Virus record (IMG/VR): IMGVR_UViG_3300017781_001984
Coordinates: 1-25,361 of that record
Source: a virus
Length of the DNA: 25,361 nt
Strand: one strand, 5' to 3'
Shown: one piece after another, positions 7,112-13,444 of the stretch
Numbering within the stretch: position 1 is the stretch's first letter
How the letters are laid out: each line of letters opens with the position of its first letter
Position numbers and translations under genes: made by a program
Notes under the pieces: model-generated
The model's database searches: none
Seen by the model: the letters and a program-made list of their open reading frames with translations, nothing else
Told to the model about the DNA's origin: nothing

Positions 7112-8112
7112 CAAAGAAACAACCTTTAGATTTAGCTTTTGAAGCAGCATTGCGCGGAGACTATGAGAAGTCAGAGTCAATCCTTCGCACTTGTGAACAG
7201 AACGATGCTCGTGTGGTTTTCAACTTAGGCTGGCATGAGTTGCGGCACGGGAATCTTTCAAAAGGATTGTCAATGTTGGACGCTGGAAGATTTATAAATG
7301 TTTATGGATCTCCACCCATAAAGGGGGAAATGTGGTTCGATCAAGACTTGAACGGTAAAACGCTTATGCTGCGTTGTGAGGGGGGCATGGGTGATGAGAT
7401 GTTGCAAGTTCGCTGGGTTAAACATTTTGAAGAGATGGGAGCTAATGTAATTGTTTCTTGCCACCAAACGCTTAAAGAGTTTTTATCAGCAAACGGAATG
7501 ACTTGTATTGACTCAAACTTCGAACACTTTATGCATTATGATTACTGGCTACCAGCCAAGTCGATTGCACCTTTACTAGGTTACGAGTATAGTACTCTAT
7601 CTGGAAAGAAATACTTAAAGGCAGCTAGTAAGCGGGAATTGTATTCTAAACCAGGCACACTAAAAGTTGGTATCAGGTGGGCTGGAAATCCTGAGTTTGA
7701 ACATCAGCAATTTCGTACATTTGATCCTAATTATTTAACCAGTCTGCATGAGCGTCCTGAGTTAACCTTGTACTCATTACAGCGTGATGAAGACATGATA
7801 GATGGTTTGCCCTTTGCTGATCTGCGAGATCAAATGCAAACTTGGAGCGATACCGCAGAAATAATTTCTGGATTGGATTTAGTCATATCATCTTGCACAT
7901 CTATTGTTCACTTGGCGGGTGCGTTGGGTGTAGAGGTTTGGGTTTTGACTCCAGTTATGCCATATTATACATGGGCAAAGCTTGAGAACAAAACGGAATG
8001 GTATGATAGTGTTAAAATATTCCGTCAAAAAACCTTTAACAACTGGGATGAGCCATTTAAGGAAGTGCGTGAATCACTAGACAAACGTTGCAAAACCTTT
8101 AAAGCAGCATAA
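7108..8112 (+). CDS. TPR-linked GT9-type glycosyltransferase (heptosyltransferase-like)
   Basis: The product has 334 residues. Residues 1-75 form TPR-like helices (LAFEAALRGDYEKSESIL, then VVFNLGWHELRHGN). The rest is a GT-B fold of the GT9/ADP-heptose LPS heptosyltransferase type: a GGMGDEMLQVRWV loop at 92-104, VGIRWAGNPEFEHQQFRTF at 187-205, DLVISSCTSIVHLAGALG at 257-274, then PYYTWA and a WYDSVKIFRQ end. This enzyme class transfers an activated sugar, usually ADP-heptose, to LPS or to protein. In the C-terminal nucleotide-sugar loop many relatives have Asp-Thr where this protein has Cys-Thr (263-264), which may mark a subfamily. The gene overlaps the RCC1 gene by four bases and precedes ADP-heptose biosynthesis genes, so ADP-heptose is the likely donor. 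The acceptor is unknown. Confidence 0.78.
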   Translation: MTKKQPLDLAFEAALRGDYEKSESILRTCEQNDARVVFNLGWHELRHGNLSKGLSMLDAGRFINVYGSPPIKGEMWFDQDLNGKTLMLRCEGGMGDEMLQVRWVKHFEEMGANVIVSCHQTLKEFLSANGMTCIDSNFEHFMHYDYWLPAKSIAPLLGYEYSTLSGKKYLKAASKRELYSKPGTLKVGIRWAGNPEFEHQQFRTFDPNYLTSLHERPELTLYSLQRDEDMIDGLPFADLRDQMQTWSDTAEIISGLDLVISSCTSIVHLAGALGVEVWVLTPVMPYYTWAKLENKTEWYDSVKIFRQKTFNNWDEPFKEVRESLDKRCKTFKAA

Positions 8113-8123
8113 GGAGAAATAGT

Positions 8124-8525
8124 ATGCGATATGGATATGTTGTAGATGGCGCAGTGGCTGAAGGCCCAAAGGCTTTGCCTAAAGCGTGGAAAAACATTTC
8201 TAACTTTCACAACCTTTCAGAGGAAGAATTAAAAAATCATGGTTGGTTGCCTTGGAAATTAGTAGAGGCAACGGGTCAAGTGTTTGAAGGTTCAACAGTG
8301 GCTATTGGTGCAAGTGAGATTGTAGAAACTCAAAAGTATCGTGACAAAACAGAAGACGAGTTAGCAGCAGATGAACTTAACCGCATTGAGGAAATCAACG
8401 CAAGACGTCGAGCCGACTATGCAGCAGAAGCGGACGGCTTGTTTTTTAAATGGAAGCGCGGCGAAGGAACTGAAGCTGAGTGGCTAAATAAAGTTGAAGA
8501 GATTAAGGTCCGTCACCTCAAGTGA
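8124..8525 (+). CDS. Tail-fibre-associated/assembly-type phage protein
   Basis: The product has 133 residues. The N-terminal half (MRYGYVVDGAVAEGPKALP, then NLSEEELKNHGWLPWKLVE) resembles the N-terminal part of small phage proteins encoded next to tail fibres, in which a 'LSxEEL...GWLP' segment recurs. The C-terminal half is a charged helix (about 75-133) ending VEEIKVRHLK. No enzymatic motif is seen. An AGGAG ribosome-binding site lies just upstream of the ATG. The stop overlaps the GTG start of the nucleotidyltransferase gene by four bases. A chaperone or assembly role for the tail fibre or RCC1 protein is inferred from the pattern and location. It separates the glycosyltransferase from the sugar-nucleotide genes. 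Confidence 0.6.
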   Translation: MRYGYVVDGAVAEGPKALPKAWKNISNFHNLSEEELKNHGWLPWKLVEATGQVFEGSTVAIGASEIVETQKYRDKTEDELAADELNRIEEINARRRADYAAEADGLFFKWKRGEGTEAEWLNKVEEIKVRHLK

Positions 8526-8956
8526 TTGTTTTTACTAATGGTTGTTTCGATATTTTGCATGCGGGTCATGTACAGTATTTGCAAAGATCGCGGGAACTTG
8601 GGTCTAAGTTGATTGTCGGACTTAACTCAGACAGTTCAGTCAGAAATATAAAAGGTCAAGAAAGACCTATAAACAATCAAGATGATAGAGCATTTGTTTT
8701 GAGATCTCTTTCTTGTGTTGATGAGGTTTGTATTTTTTGTGATGACACACCTTATTCATTGATACGTCAAATACGTCCAAACATTATTACTAAAGGTGGT
8801 GATTACAGTATAGATAAAGTTGTTGGGCATGATATAGCCAAGGTTGTTATTTTGCCTTATACTGATGGCAAATCAACGAGTGGAGTTATACATGCAATTA
8901 AAGGGAATAGTTGCAAAGGGTTGGGGTCGAGAAAACATCTGGTGCAGCAACGATAA
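8522..8956 (+). CDS. hldE: HldE C-terminal-type heptose-1-phosphate adenylyltransferase (stand-alone)
   Basis: The product has 144 residues, close to the second domain of bifunctional HldE/RfaE. It would transfer a nucleotide (ATP in the known family) to D-glycero-beta-D-manno-heptose 1-phosphate, giving ADP-heptose. Visible motifs are VFTNGCFDILHAGH at 3-16 with the HxGH signature at 13-16, GLNSDSSVRNIKG at about 33-45, PINNQDDRAFVLRSL, a TKGGDY segment near 90 and a GKSTSGVI end near 115. These match the RfaE domain II pattern closely. The GTG start at 8522 is chosen because the nucleotide-binding motif begins at residue 3; it overlaps the previous stop by four bases. The last 20 or so residues overlap the cupin gene in another frame and are probably dispensable. 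Confidence 0.85.
   Translation: MIVFTNGCFDILHAGHVQYLQRSRELGSKLIVGLNSDSSVRNIKGQERPINNQDDRAFVLRSLSCVDEVCIFCDDTPYSLIRQIRPNIITKGGDYSIDKVVGHDIAKVVILPYTDGKSTSGVIHAIKGNSCKGLGSRKHLVQQR
8882..8885 (+). promoter_or_regulatory. Ribosome-binding site (GGAG) that sets the cupin start
   Basis: A GGAG six bases before the ATG at 8892 lies inside the nucleotidyltransferase gene. It supports starting the cupin at 8892, immediately before the conserved KGWGRE segment, rather than at an in-frame TTG upstream. Confidence 0.6.
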
Positions 8957-9248
8957 GTATTGTGGAAAGACGCTAGAGTTTAATTCTGGTGCAAAGTTTT
9001 CAATGCACTTTCACCGCGAAAAAGATGAAACATGGTTTGTTCTTAGCGGAAAATTTACTGTTACAATAATTAATACTAAGGACGCTACCAGAAGCACGAT
9101 AAAGTTAAATGTTGGCGATACTTGGCATAATCCACCATTATTGCCCCATCAGTTGCATTGCGTTGAGGCTGGAACCATTGTTGAAGTGTCTACGCCAGAC
9201 AGCGTTGAGGATAACTATAGAGTCGAAGTGGGAGATAGTCAGAAATGA
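8892..9248 (+). CDS. Single-domain cupin, mannose-6-phosphate-isomerase (type II)-like
   Basis: The product has 118 residues. It begins with a KGWGREN segment like the PWG motif of PMI-type cupins. Cupin motif 1 is perfect: G33-x5-H39-x-H41-x4-E46-x6-G53, in SMHFHREKDETWFVLSG. Motif 2 (GDTWHNPPLLPHQLH, 75-89) supplies His89. The C-terminus EVSTPDSVEDNYRVE follows the ending of ManC-type isomerase domains. A metal-dependent sugar-phosphate isomerase or epimerase is therefore likely. It lies between the two separated HldE domains, overlapping the first by 65 bases and the second by four. That context suggests it acts on heptose phosphates, possibly replacing GmhA, but this is inference. Other sugar-binding roles for a small cupin are possible. 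Confidence 0.72.
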   Translation: MQLKGIVAKGWGRENIWCSNDKYCGKTLEFNSGAKFSMHFHREKDETWFVLSGKFTVTIINTKDATRSTIKLNVGDTWHNPPLLPHQLHCVEAGTIVEVSTPDSVEDNYRVEVGDSQK

Positions 9249-10042
9249 AGGTTTGTGTAATAGGTGATGCTTGCATTGATGTTTATCATACTGGTGATAC
9301 AAGTCGTAAAAATCCAGAAGCGTCTACGCCTTTATTAAACAACGTGAAAACCACAAAGAAGAACGGCATGGCACTGAATGTTGCGGAGAACATGTCAAAG
9401 CTAGGCGCACATGTTGAGGTAATTATTCCAAGAGGCAATCTGATTGAAAAGCATAGATACATCGATCAGAAGCATGGCAATCAATATCTTAGAGTTGATT
9501 ATGATATTCCATATAAGCGCATCAATGTATTACCTGATCTAAAAAAATATCACGCTGTTCTTGTGTGCGATTATAATAAAGGCTTTCTAACCAAGGCAGA
9601 TATTATAGCTCTTTCTCAACATAAAAACGTTTACATTGACACGAAAAAGAAAGATTTACGTGGATCTGGTGATGCTCTTTTTAAGATAAATGAGCATGAA
9701 TATAACGGATTAATCCATGAGCCAAAGAACTTTATAGTCACCTATGGAGCGCAAGGGGCTTTTTACGATGGCATTTTGTACAAGGCTGAAGCTTTAGAGG
9801 CAGTTGATGTGTGTGGTGCAGGCGACACGTTCCTAGCAGCTCTTGCATTTAGCAGATCAAAATCAAACACAATGGATAAAGCTATCAAGTTTGCAAACTT
9901 ATGCGCGGGTATAACATGCACAAAGCGAGGGACTTATGCGCCAACAAATAAAGAAGTATATAGTAGACATAGATGGAACAATTTGCACACAGACAAAGAG
10001 CGATTATTCAAATGCACAACCGATAAAGGATCGAATAAATAA
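9245..10042 (+). CDS. hldE: HldE N-terminal-type heptose-7-phosphate kinase (PfkB family, stand-alone)
   Basis: The product has 265 residues and is a PfkB-family sugar kinase of the RfaE domain I type. In that family the reaction is phosphorylation of D-glycero-D-manno-heptose 7-phosphate at C1. Evidence is VIGDACIDVYHTGDTSRKNPEAS at the N-terminus (the family's 'GD...D.Y..G..SR..PEA' start, 5-27), ALNVAENMSKLG at 43-54, LRVDYD near 82, and the anion-hole motif GAGDTF at 191-196 with the catalytic Asp194, then LCAGITCTKRGT at 219-230. It is shorter than the usual domain of over 310 residues, mainly from a loss between 60 and 75. The last 27 residues after NKEV have no family match and overlap the HAD gene. 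It overlaps the cupin stop by four bases (ATGA), preceded by a GGGAG. Confidence 0.83.
   Translation: MKVCVIGDACIDVYHTGDTSRKNPEASTPLLNNVKTTKKNGMALNVAENMSKLGAHVEVIIPRGNLIEKHRYIDQKHGNQYLRVDYDIPYKRINVLPDLKKYHAVLVCDYNKGFLTKADIIALSQHKNVYIDTKKKDLRGSGDALFKINEHEYNGLIHEPKNFIVTYGAQGAFYDGILYKAEALEAVDVCGAGDTFLAALAFSRSKSNTMDKAIKFANLCAGITCTKRGTYAPTNKEVYSRHRWNNLHTDKERLFKCTTDKGSNK
9927..9931 (+). promoter_or_regulatory. Ribosome-binding site (GAGGG) inside the kinase gene
   Basis: GAGGG four bases before the ATG at 9936 supports an independent start for the HAD phosphatase within the kinase coding sequence. This argues against a simple frameshift artefact joining the two. Confidence 0.5.
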
Positions 10043-10232
10043 GATTAATAAACTATATAATGACGGTCATTACATTGTTTATTGGACGGCTCGTGGCATG
10101 TCTTCTAATACAGACTGGACAGATTTAACATATAAACAGCTAAACAGTTGGGGTTGCAAGTATCATGAGATTAATATGCGGAAACCATCATATGATGTAT
10201 GGGTAGATGATAAAGCTAAATGGCTATTTTGA
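9936..10232 (+). CDS. Minimal HAD-superfamily phosphatase
   Basis: The product has 98 residues and shows all HAD motifs: DIDGT at 11-15 (nucleophile Asp11, acid/base Asp13), Thr51 in YWTARG (motif II), Lys83 in MRKPSYD (motif III) and D91-D92 in WVDDKA (motif IV). No cap domain is present. Such small HADs occur beside sugar-nucleotide genes. By context it could remove the C7 phosphate of heptose 1,7-bisphosphate, as GmhB does, although GmhB is nearly twice as long. Substrate is inference. The start overlaps the kinase gene by 107 bases; the catalytic motif begins only ten residues in, so no shorter start is possible. It overlaps the epimerase gene by 13 bases. Confidence 0.78.
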   Translation: MRQQIKKYIVDIDGTICTQTKSDYSNAQPIKDRINKINKLYNDGHYIVYWTARGMSSNTDWTDLTYKQLNSWGCKYHEINMRKPSYDVWVDDKAKWLF

Positions 10233-10987
10233 TAACAGGACACAAAGGTTTTATAGGCCAGAACATGATGACAGCTTTTCCTGATGTCATTGGTTATGAG
10301 TGGGGTGATGGCGACATATGTCTTAAGGATATAAGTGCAGTTATTCACTTAGGTGCCATATCTAGCACAGCTTGTAATGACTGGGATTTGCTCAAGCAGC
10401 AGAACGTAGATTTTTCCAAACAACTTTTAGATGCATGTTCAGAGCGCAAGATACATTTTCAGTTTACATCATCGGCATCTGTTTATGGTGTAGATGCTAA
10501 GTCTTTTAACGAAAGTGACGCAGTGCAGCCCGCAAACCTTTATGCAAAAAGCAAACGTGCGGTTGAGGAATACATACTAAGCAAAGAGTGGCCTATGCCT
10601 GTTCAGGCGTTTAGATACTTTAACGTCCACGGTAAGCATGAGGATCACAAGGATCAGCCATCACCTCACAGCCTATTTAAGAGACAAGCAAAACAATCTG
10701 GGGTAATAACTTTGTTTGAAGACAGCCGAAAATATAAGCGAGACTTTATTCCTGTAAATAATGTGGTAAACATACATAAGAAGTTTTTGCAGAAATCAGA
10801 AAGCGGCGTATTCAACGTGGGCAGTGGCAGAGCTACAAGTTTTTATGATATAGCACATTCTGTAGCAACCTTAACTGGTGCAAGAGTTAAAGAAATACCT
10901 ATGCCAGACCATATGATAAAGACCTATCAAAAGTTTACAAAAGCTGATATGGTGAAAACTAACAATATTTTGAACATGGATGAGTAA
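10220..10987 (+). CDS. hldD: ADP-L-glycero-D-manno-heptose 6-epimerase-type SDR (HldD-like)
   Basis: The product has 255 residues and is an extended short-chain dehydrogenase/reductase. The Rossmann motif is GHKGFIG at 7-13, SSASVYG lies at 84-90, and the catalytic pair is Tyr108/Lys112 in YAKSK. The downstream segments are diagnostic of HldD/RfaD: FRYFNVHGKHEDHKD (131-145), a FEDSRKYKRDFIPVNNVV region near 166-183, FNVGSGRATSF (198-208) and PMPDHMIKTYQKFTKADM (227-244). HldD uses NADP to invert C6 of ADP-D-glycero-D-manno-heptose. This copy is shorter than the usual 310 or so residues: it stops just after the 'T.AD' helix, losing about 45-50 C-terminal residues. It ends immediately before the nozzle gene and overlaps the HAD gene by 13 bases. 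Confidence 0.85.
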   Translation: MAILITGHKGFIGQNMMTAFPDVIGYEWGDGDICLKDISAVIHLGAISSTACNDWDLLKQQNVDFSKQLLDACSERKIHFQFTSSASVYGVDAKSFNESDAVQPANLYAKSKRAVEEYILSKEWPMPVQAFRYFNVHGKHEDHKDQPSPHSLFKRQAKQSGVITLFEDSRKYKRDFIPVNNVVNIHKKFLQKSESGVFNVGSGRATSFYDIAHSVATLTGARVKEIPMPDHMIKTYQKFTKADMVKTNNILNMDE

Positions 10988-12907
10988 ATGCCGCTACAAA
11001 AACTCCAGTTTCAACCAGGAATAAACAGAGAGACAACTTCGTATACAAATGAAGGGGGTTGGTTTGACTGTGACAAGGTTCGGTTTAGACAAGGTTTTCC
11101 AGAAAAAATAGGAGGTTGGTCTAAGATTGGTTCTACTTCTTTCTTGGGAACATGTCGTGCATTGCATCCATGGAGAACACTTAGCCTAGATGGATACTTA
11201 GGCGTAGGCACTCACCTTAAATATTATGCTGAATACGGTCAGGGTTACTATGACATAACACCTATACGATCTACTACCAGTGCCGGAGATGTAACGTTCT
11301 CTGCATCAAACGGTTCTTCAACAGTTACAGTGTCTGATCCAAGCCATGGTGCTGTTGTAAATGACTTTGTAACTTTTAGCGGTGCCGCTAGTCTAGGTGG
11401 TAATGTAACCGCCGCTGTTTTAAACCAAGAGTATCAGATTATTAGTATAACGGATTCGTCTACTTATACTGTTCAAGCAAGAGCCGCAGGAACAACGAGC
11501 AGTATAACTGTAAACGGGCAGTATTCTCCAACACCAGTCGTAGCAAATTCATCGGATAGTGGAAACGGTGGGAGTTCTGTTATTGGTAAGTATCAGATAA
11601 ACGTAGGTTTAGATACCAGTATGCTTGGCACAGGATGGGGTGCAGGGACATGGTCTCGAGGAACTTGGAACTCGGCTGCATCTGTTGATTTAATTACCGA
11701 TACATTAAGAATATGGACGCATGATAACTTTGGTGAAAACCTACTTATAAACGTAATGAATGGTGGGATATTTTACTGGCAACCATCTGGAGGTCTTACA
11801 AACAATCCGGCTGTTGCAATAAGTTCACTTGCAGGTGCCAATCAAGCTCCAACTATTGCAACCAAAGTTATTGTGTCAGACGTAGACAGACATGTAATAG
11901 CCTTTGGCTGTGATCCCGCAACAAACATAGGGACACAAGACCCATTGTTAATACGTTTTTCAGATCAAGAAAATATTACAGACTGGAACTCAACGGCTGA
12001 CAACAGTGCAGGTAGTTTGAGTATAGGATCAGGATCTAAAATCGTAACGGCTATTGAGACAAGACAACAGATACTTGTTTTTACAGACATTTCGCTACAC
12101 GCACTACAGTATGTTGGGCCTCCGTTTACTTTTGGTATCAACATGATCTCGGATAACATTACGATACGCGGTCCTTCGACTGTAGCTGCGGTGCAAGACA
12201 CAGTCTATTGGATGGGTAAAAGTGAATTTTACGTTTACAATGGTGGTGTTCAAACTCTTCCTTGTTCTGTAAAAGATTACGTGTTTTCTGATTTTAATAC
12301 TGCACAATCGGAGAAATGTTTTGCTGCTGTAAATTCATCTTTTTCTGAGGTTTGGTGGTTTTATCCGTCATCTAGCTCTGACAACAATGATCGCTACGTT
12401 GTATATAACTATCTACAAGGCATTTGGTATTACGGCACAATGGTACGAACTGCGTGGATTGATAGAGGTGTGGAAGAAAATCCAATAGCGGCTAGTAGAG
12501 ATGGTTACTTGTATAATCATGAGATAGGTTTTGATGATGGAAGCACGTCTCCTGCATCAGCTATAAGTGCATACATTGAGTCAAGTCAGTTTGATCTGGG
12601 AGAAGGGGACAGTTTCTCTTTTGTCAAAAGGTTAATACCCGATCTTACATTTAGATCATCCACTGCTTTACCGCCAACTGCAAACTTTACATTAAAAGCT
12701 AGAAACTTCCCTGGAGGAAACTACTTACAAACAAACTCTAAAGCCGTGGAAAAGACAGCTTCTGTTCCTGTAGAACAATTTACACAAGACGCACATGTAC
12801 GATTGAGAGGTAGATCGATAGCCGTTAAGGTAGATAGTAGCACCACGGGTGTGGGTTGGAGGCTTGGTTCTCCTCGAATAGATATTCGCAGCGACGGAAG
12901 AAGGTAA
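10988..12907 (+). CDS. Tail nozzle/hub-like structural protein
   Basis: The product has 639 residues, rich in beta structure. It begins QFQPGINRETTSYTNEGGW then DKVRFRQGFPEKIGGW, a start typical of large 'nozzle' or DNA-stabilisation proteins of podoviruses and SU10-like phages that close the tail tube. Features include a YYAEYGQGYYDITPIR stretch, an inserted Ig-like beta domain (about 98-180), the Trp-rich GWGAGTWSRGTWNS at 216-229, and propeller-like segments such as GGIFYW and VDRHVIAFGCDP. The C-terminal domain (about 540-639) is a beta sandwich ending RLGSPRIDIRSDGRR. A GGATGAG lies just before the ATG, and the gene follows the epimerase stop with no gap. The role is by family resemblance; P22 gp10-like is an alternative label. 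Confidence 0.72.
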   Translation: MPLQKLQFQPGINRETTSYTNEGGWFDCDKVRFRQGFPEKIGGWSKIGSTSFLGTCRALHPWRTLSLDGYLGVGTHLKYYAEYGQGYYDITPIRSTTSAGDVTFSASNGSSTVTVSDPSHGAVVNDFVTFSGAASLGGNVTAAVLNQEYQIISITDSSTYTVQARAAGTTSSITVNGQYSPTPVVANSSDSGNGGSSVIGKYQINVGLDTSMLGTGWGAGTWSRGTWNSAASVDLITDTLRIWTHDNFGENLLINVMNGGIFYWQPSGGLTNNPAVAISSLAGANQAPTIATKVIVSDVDRHVIAFGCDPATNIGTQDPLLIRFSDQENITDWNSTADNSAGSLSIGSGSKIVTAIETRQQILVFTDISLHALQYVGPPFTFGINMISDNITIRGPSTVAAVQDTVYWMGKSEFYVYNGGVQTLPCSVKDYVFSDFNTAQSEKCFAAVNSSFSEVWWFYPSSSSDNNDRYVVYNYLQGIWYYGTMVRTAWIDRGVEENPIAASRDGYLYNHEIGFDDGSTSPASAISAYIESSQFDLGEGDSFSFVKRLIPDLTFRSSTALPPTANFTLKARNFPGGNYLQTNSKAVEKTASVPVEQFTQDAHVRLRGRSIAVKVDSSTTGVGWRLGSPRIDIRSDGRR

Positions 12908-13203
12908 TGTCACGAAACCTTGCAATACCATATTTTCCAAATGCTCCAAGAGAGTATAATCAACAATATATAGCTGAAGTTGTACGTGCATTTTCAGTTT
13001 ATGTTCAACAAGTACAAAACCCTGGCGAAGGAAGAAATACATTCGGTGTATTTACAAACTTGCAAACAGATAGTTTTGCTTTAGAAACTGGGGCTATCTT
13101 TAATCATGGTGGTTATGTTAAGATAACAGAAATAAATATACCACATGCTCGTGGATCAGCAGGGACTGGGGCTGTTGGTTCAGTAACGGTAACAACTACA
13201 TAG
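12907..13203 (+). CDS. Small virion-associated protein with a VGSVTVTTT tail
   Basis: The product has 98 residues. The N-terminus (SRNLAIPYFPNAPREYNQQYIAEVVRAFSVYVQQV) predicts a short docking segment and a helix. The middle carries a GVFTNLQTD stretch, and the protein ends GSAGTGAVGSVTVTTT, a partial unit of the repeat found in the proteins encoded at 127 and 2674. The ATG shares a base with the preceding TAA. An upstream in-frame TTG exists, but the 1-base TAATG coupling used throughout this operon favours 12907. I do not recognise a named family. Location after the nozzle gene suggests a tail accessory protein. Confidence 0.7.
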   Translation: MSRNLAIPYFPNAPREYNQQYIAEVVRAFSVYVQQVQNPGEGRNTFGVFTNLQTDSFALETGAIFNHGGYVKITEINIPHARGSAGTGAVGSVTVTTT

Positions 13204-13210
13204 GTGCAAC

Positions 13211-13444
13211 ATGTCTGACGAAACAGTAATTACAATGCCGGATGGTGGTCGATGGAGACCAGCAACGTCTGTTGAAAAACTACAGTGTCATTATTGTGAT
13301 AACTTAGTAGACACACCTGAAGAGGTTGCATCGTATCCTGACGGAAACTGTCCCGATTGTGGAAAACCTTGGACAGCAGAAACTAAACGACACACCGCGA
13401 TTACAGTGACAATGCCCCAAGCTATGGACGGAGGCACCTTATGA
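13211..13444 (+). CDS. Small zinc-ribbon protein
   Basis: The product has 77 residues. Two CxxC knuckles, C26-H-Y-C29 and C47-P-D-C50, are separated by 17 residues, which is typical of a zinc ribbon. The flanks are extended: TVITMPDGGRWRP at the start, and ITVTMPQAMDGGTL at the end. Zinc ribbons of this size bind nucleic acid or protein. In a late operon it could be a virion component or a regulator. A TAGGTG lies five bases before the ATG. The stop overlaps the next gene by four bases, so its synthesis is linked to that of the ejection proteins. Function is not identified. Confidence 0.72.
   Translation: MSDETVITMPDGGRWRPATSVEKLQCHYCDNLVDTPEEVASYPDGNCPDCGKPWTAETKRHTAITVTMPQAMDGGTL

Noticed and set aside
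9936-10042. A frameshift that would fuse kinase and HAD phosphatase
   Set aside because: The kinase family homology ends before the overlap, and the HAD has its own ATG with a GAGGG upstream. Two overlapping genes explain the data, though an assembly check is still worthwhile.
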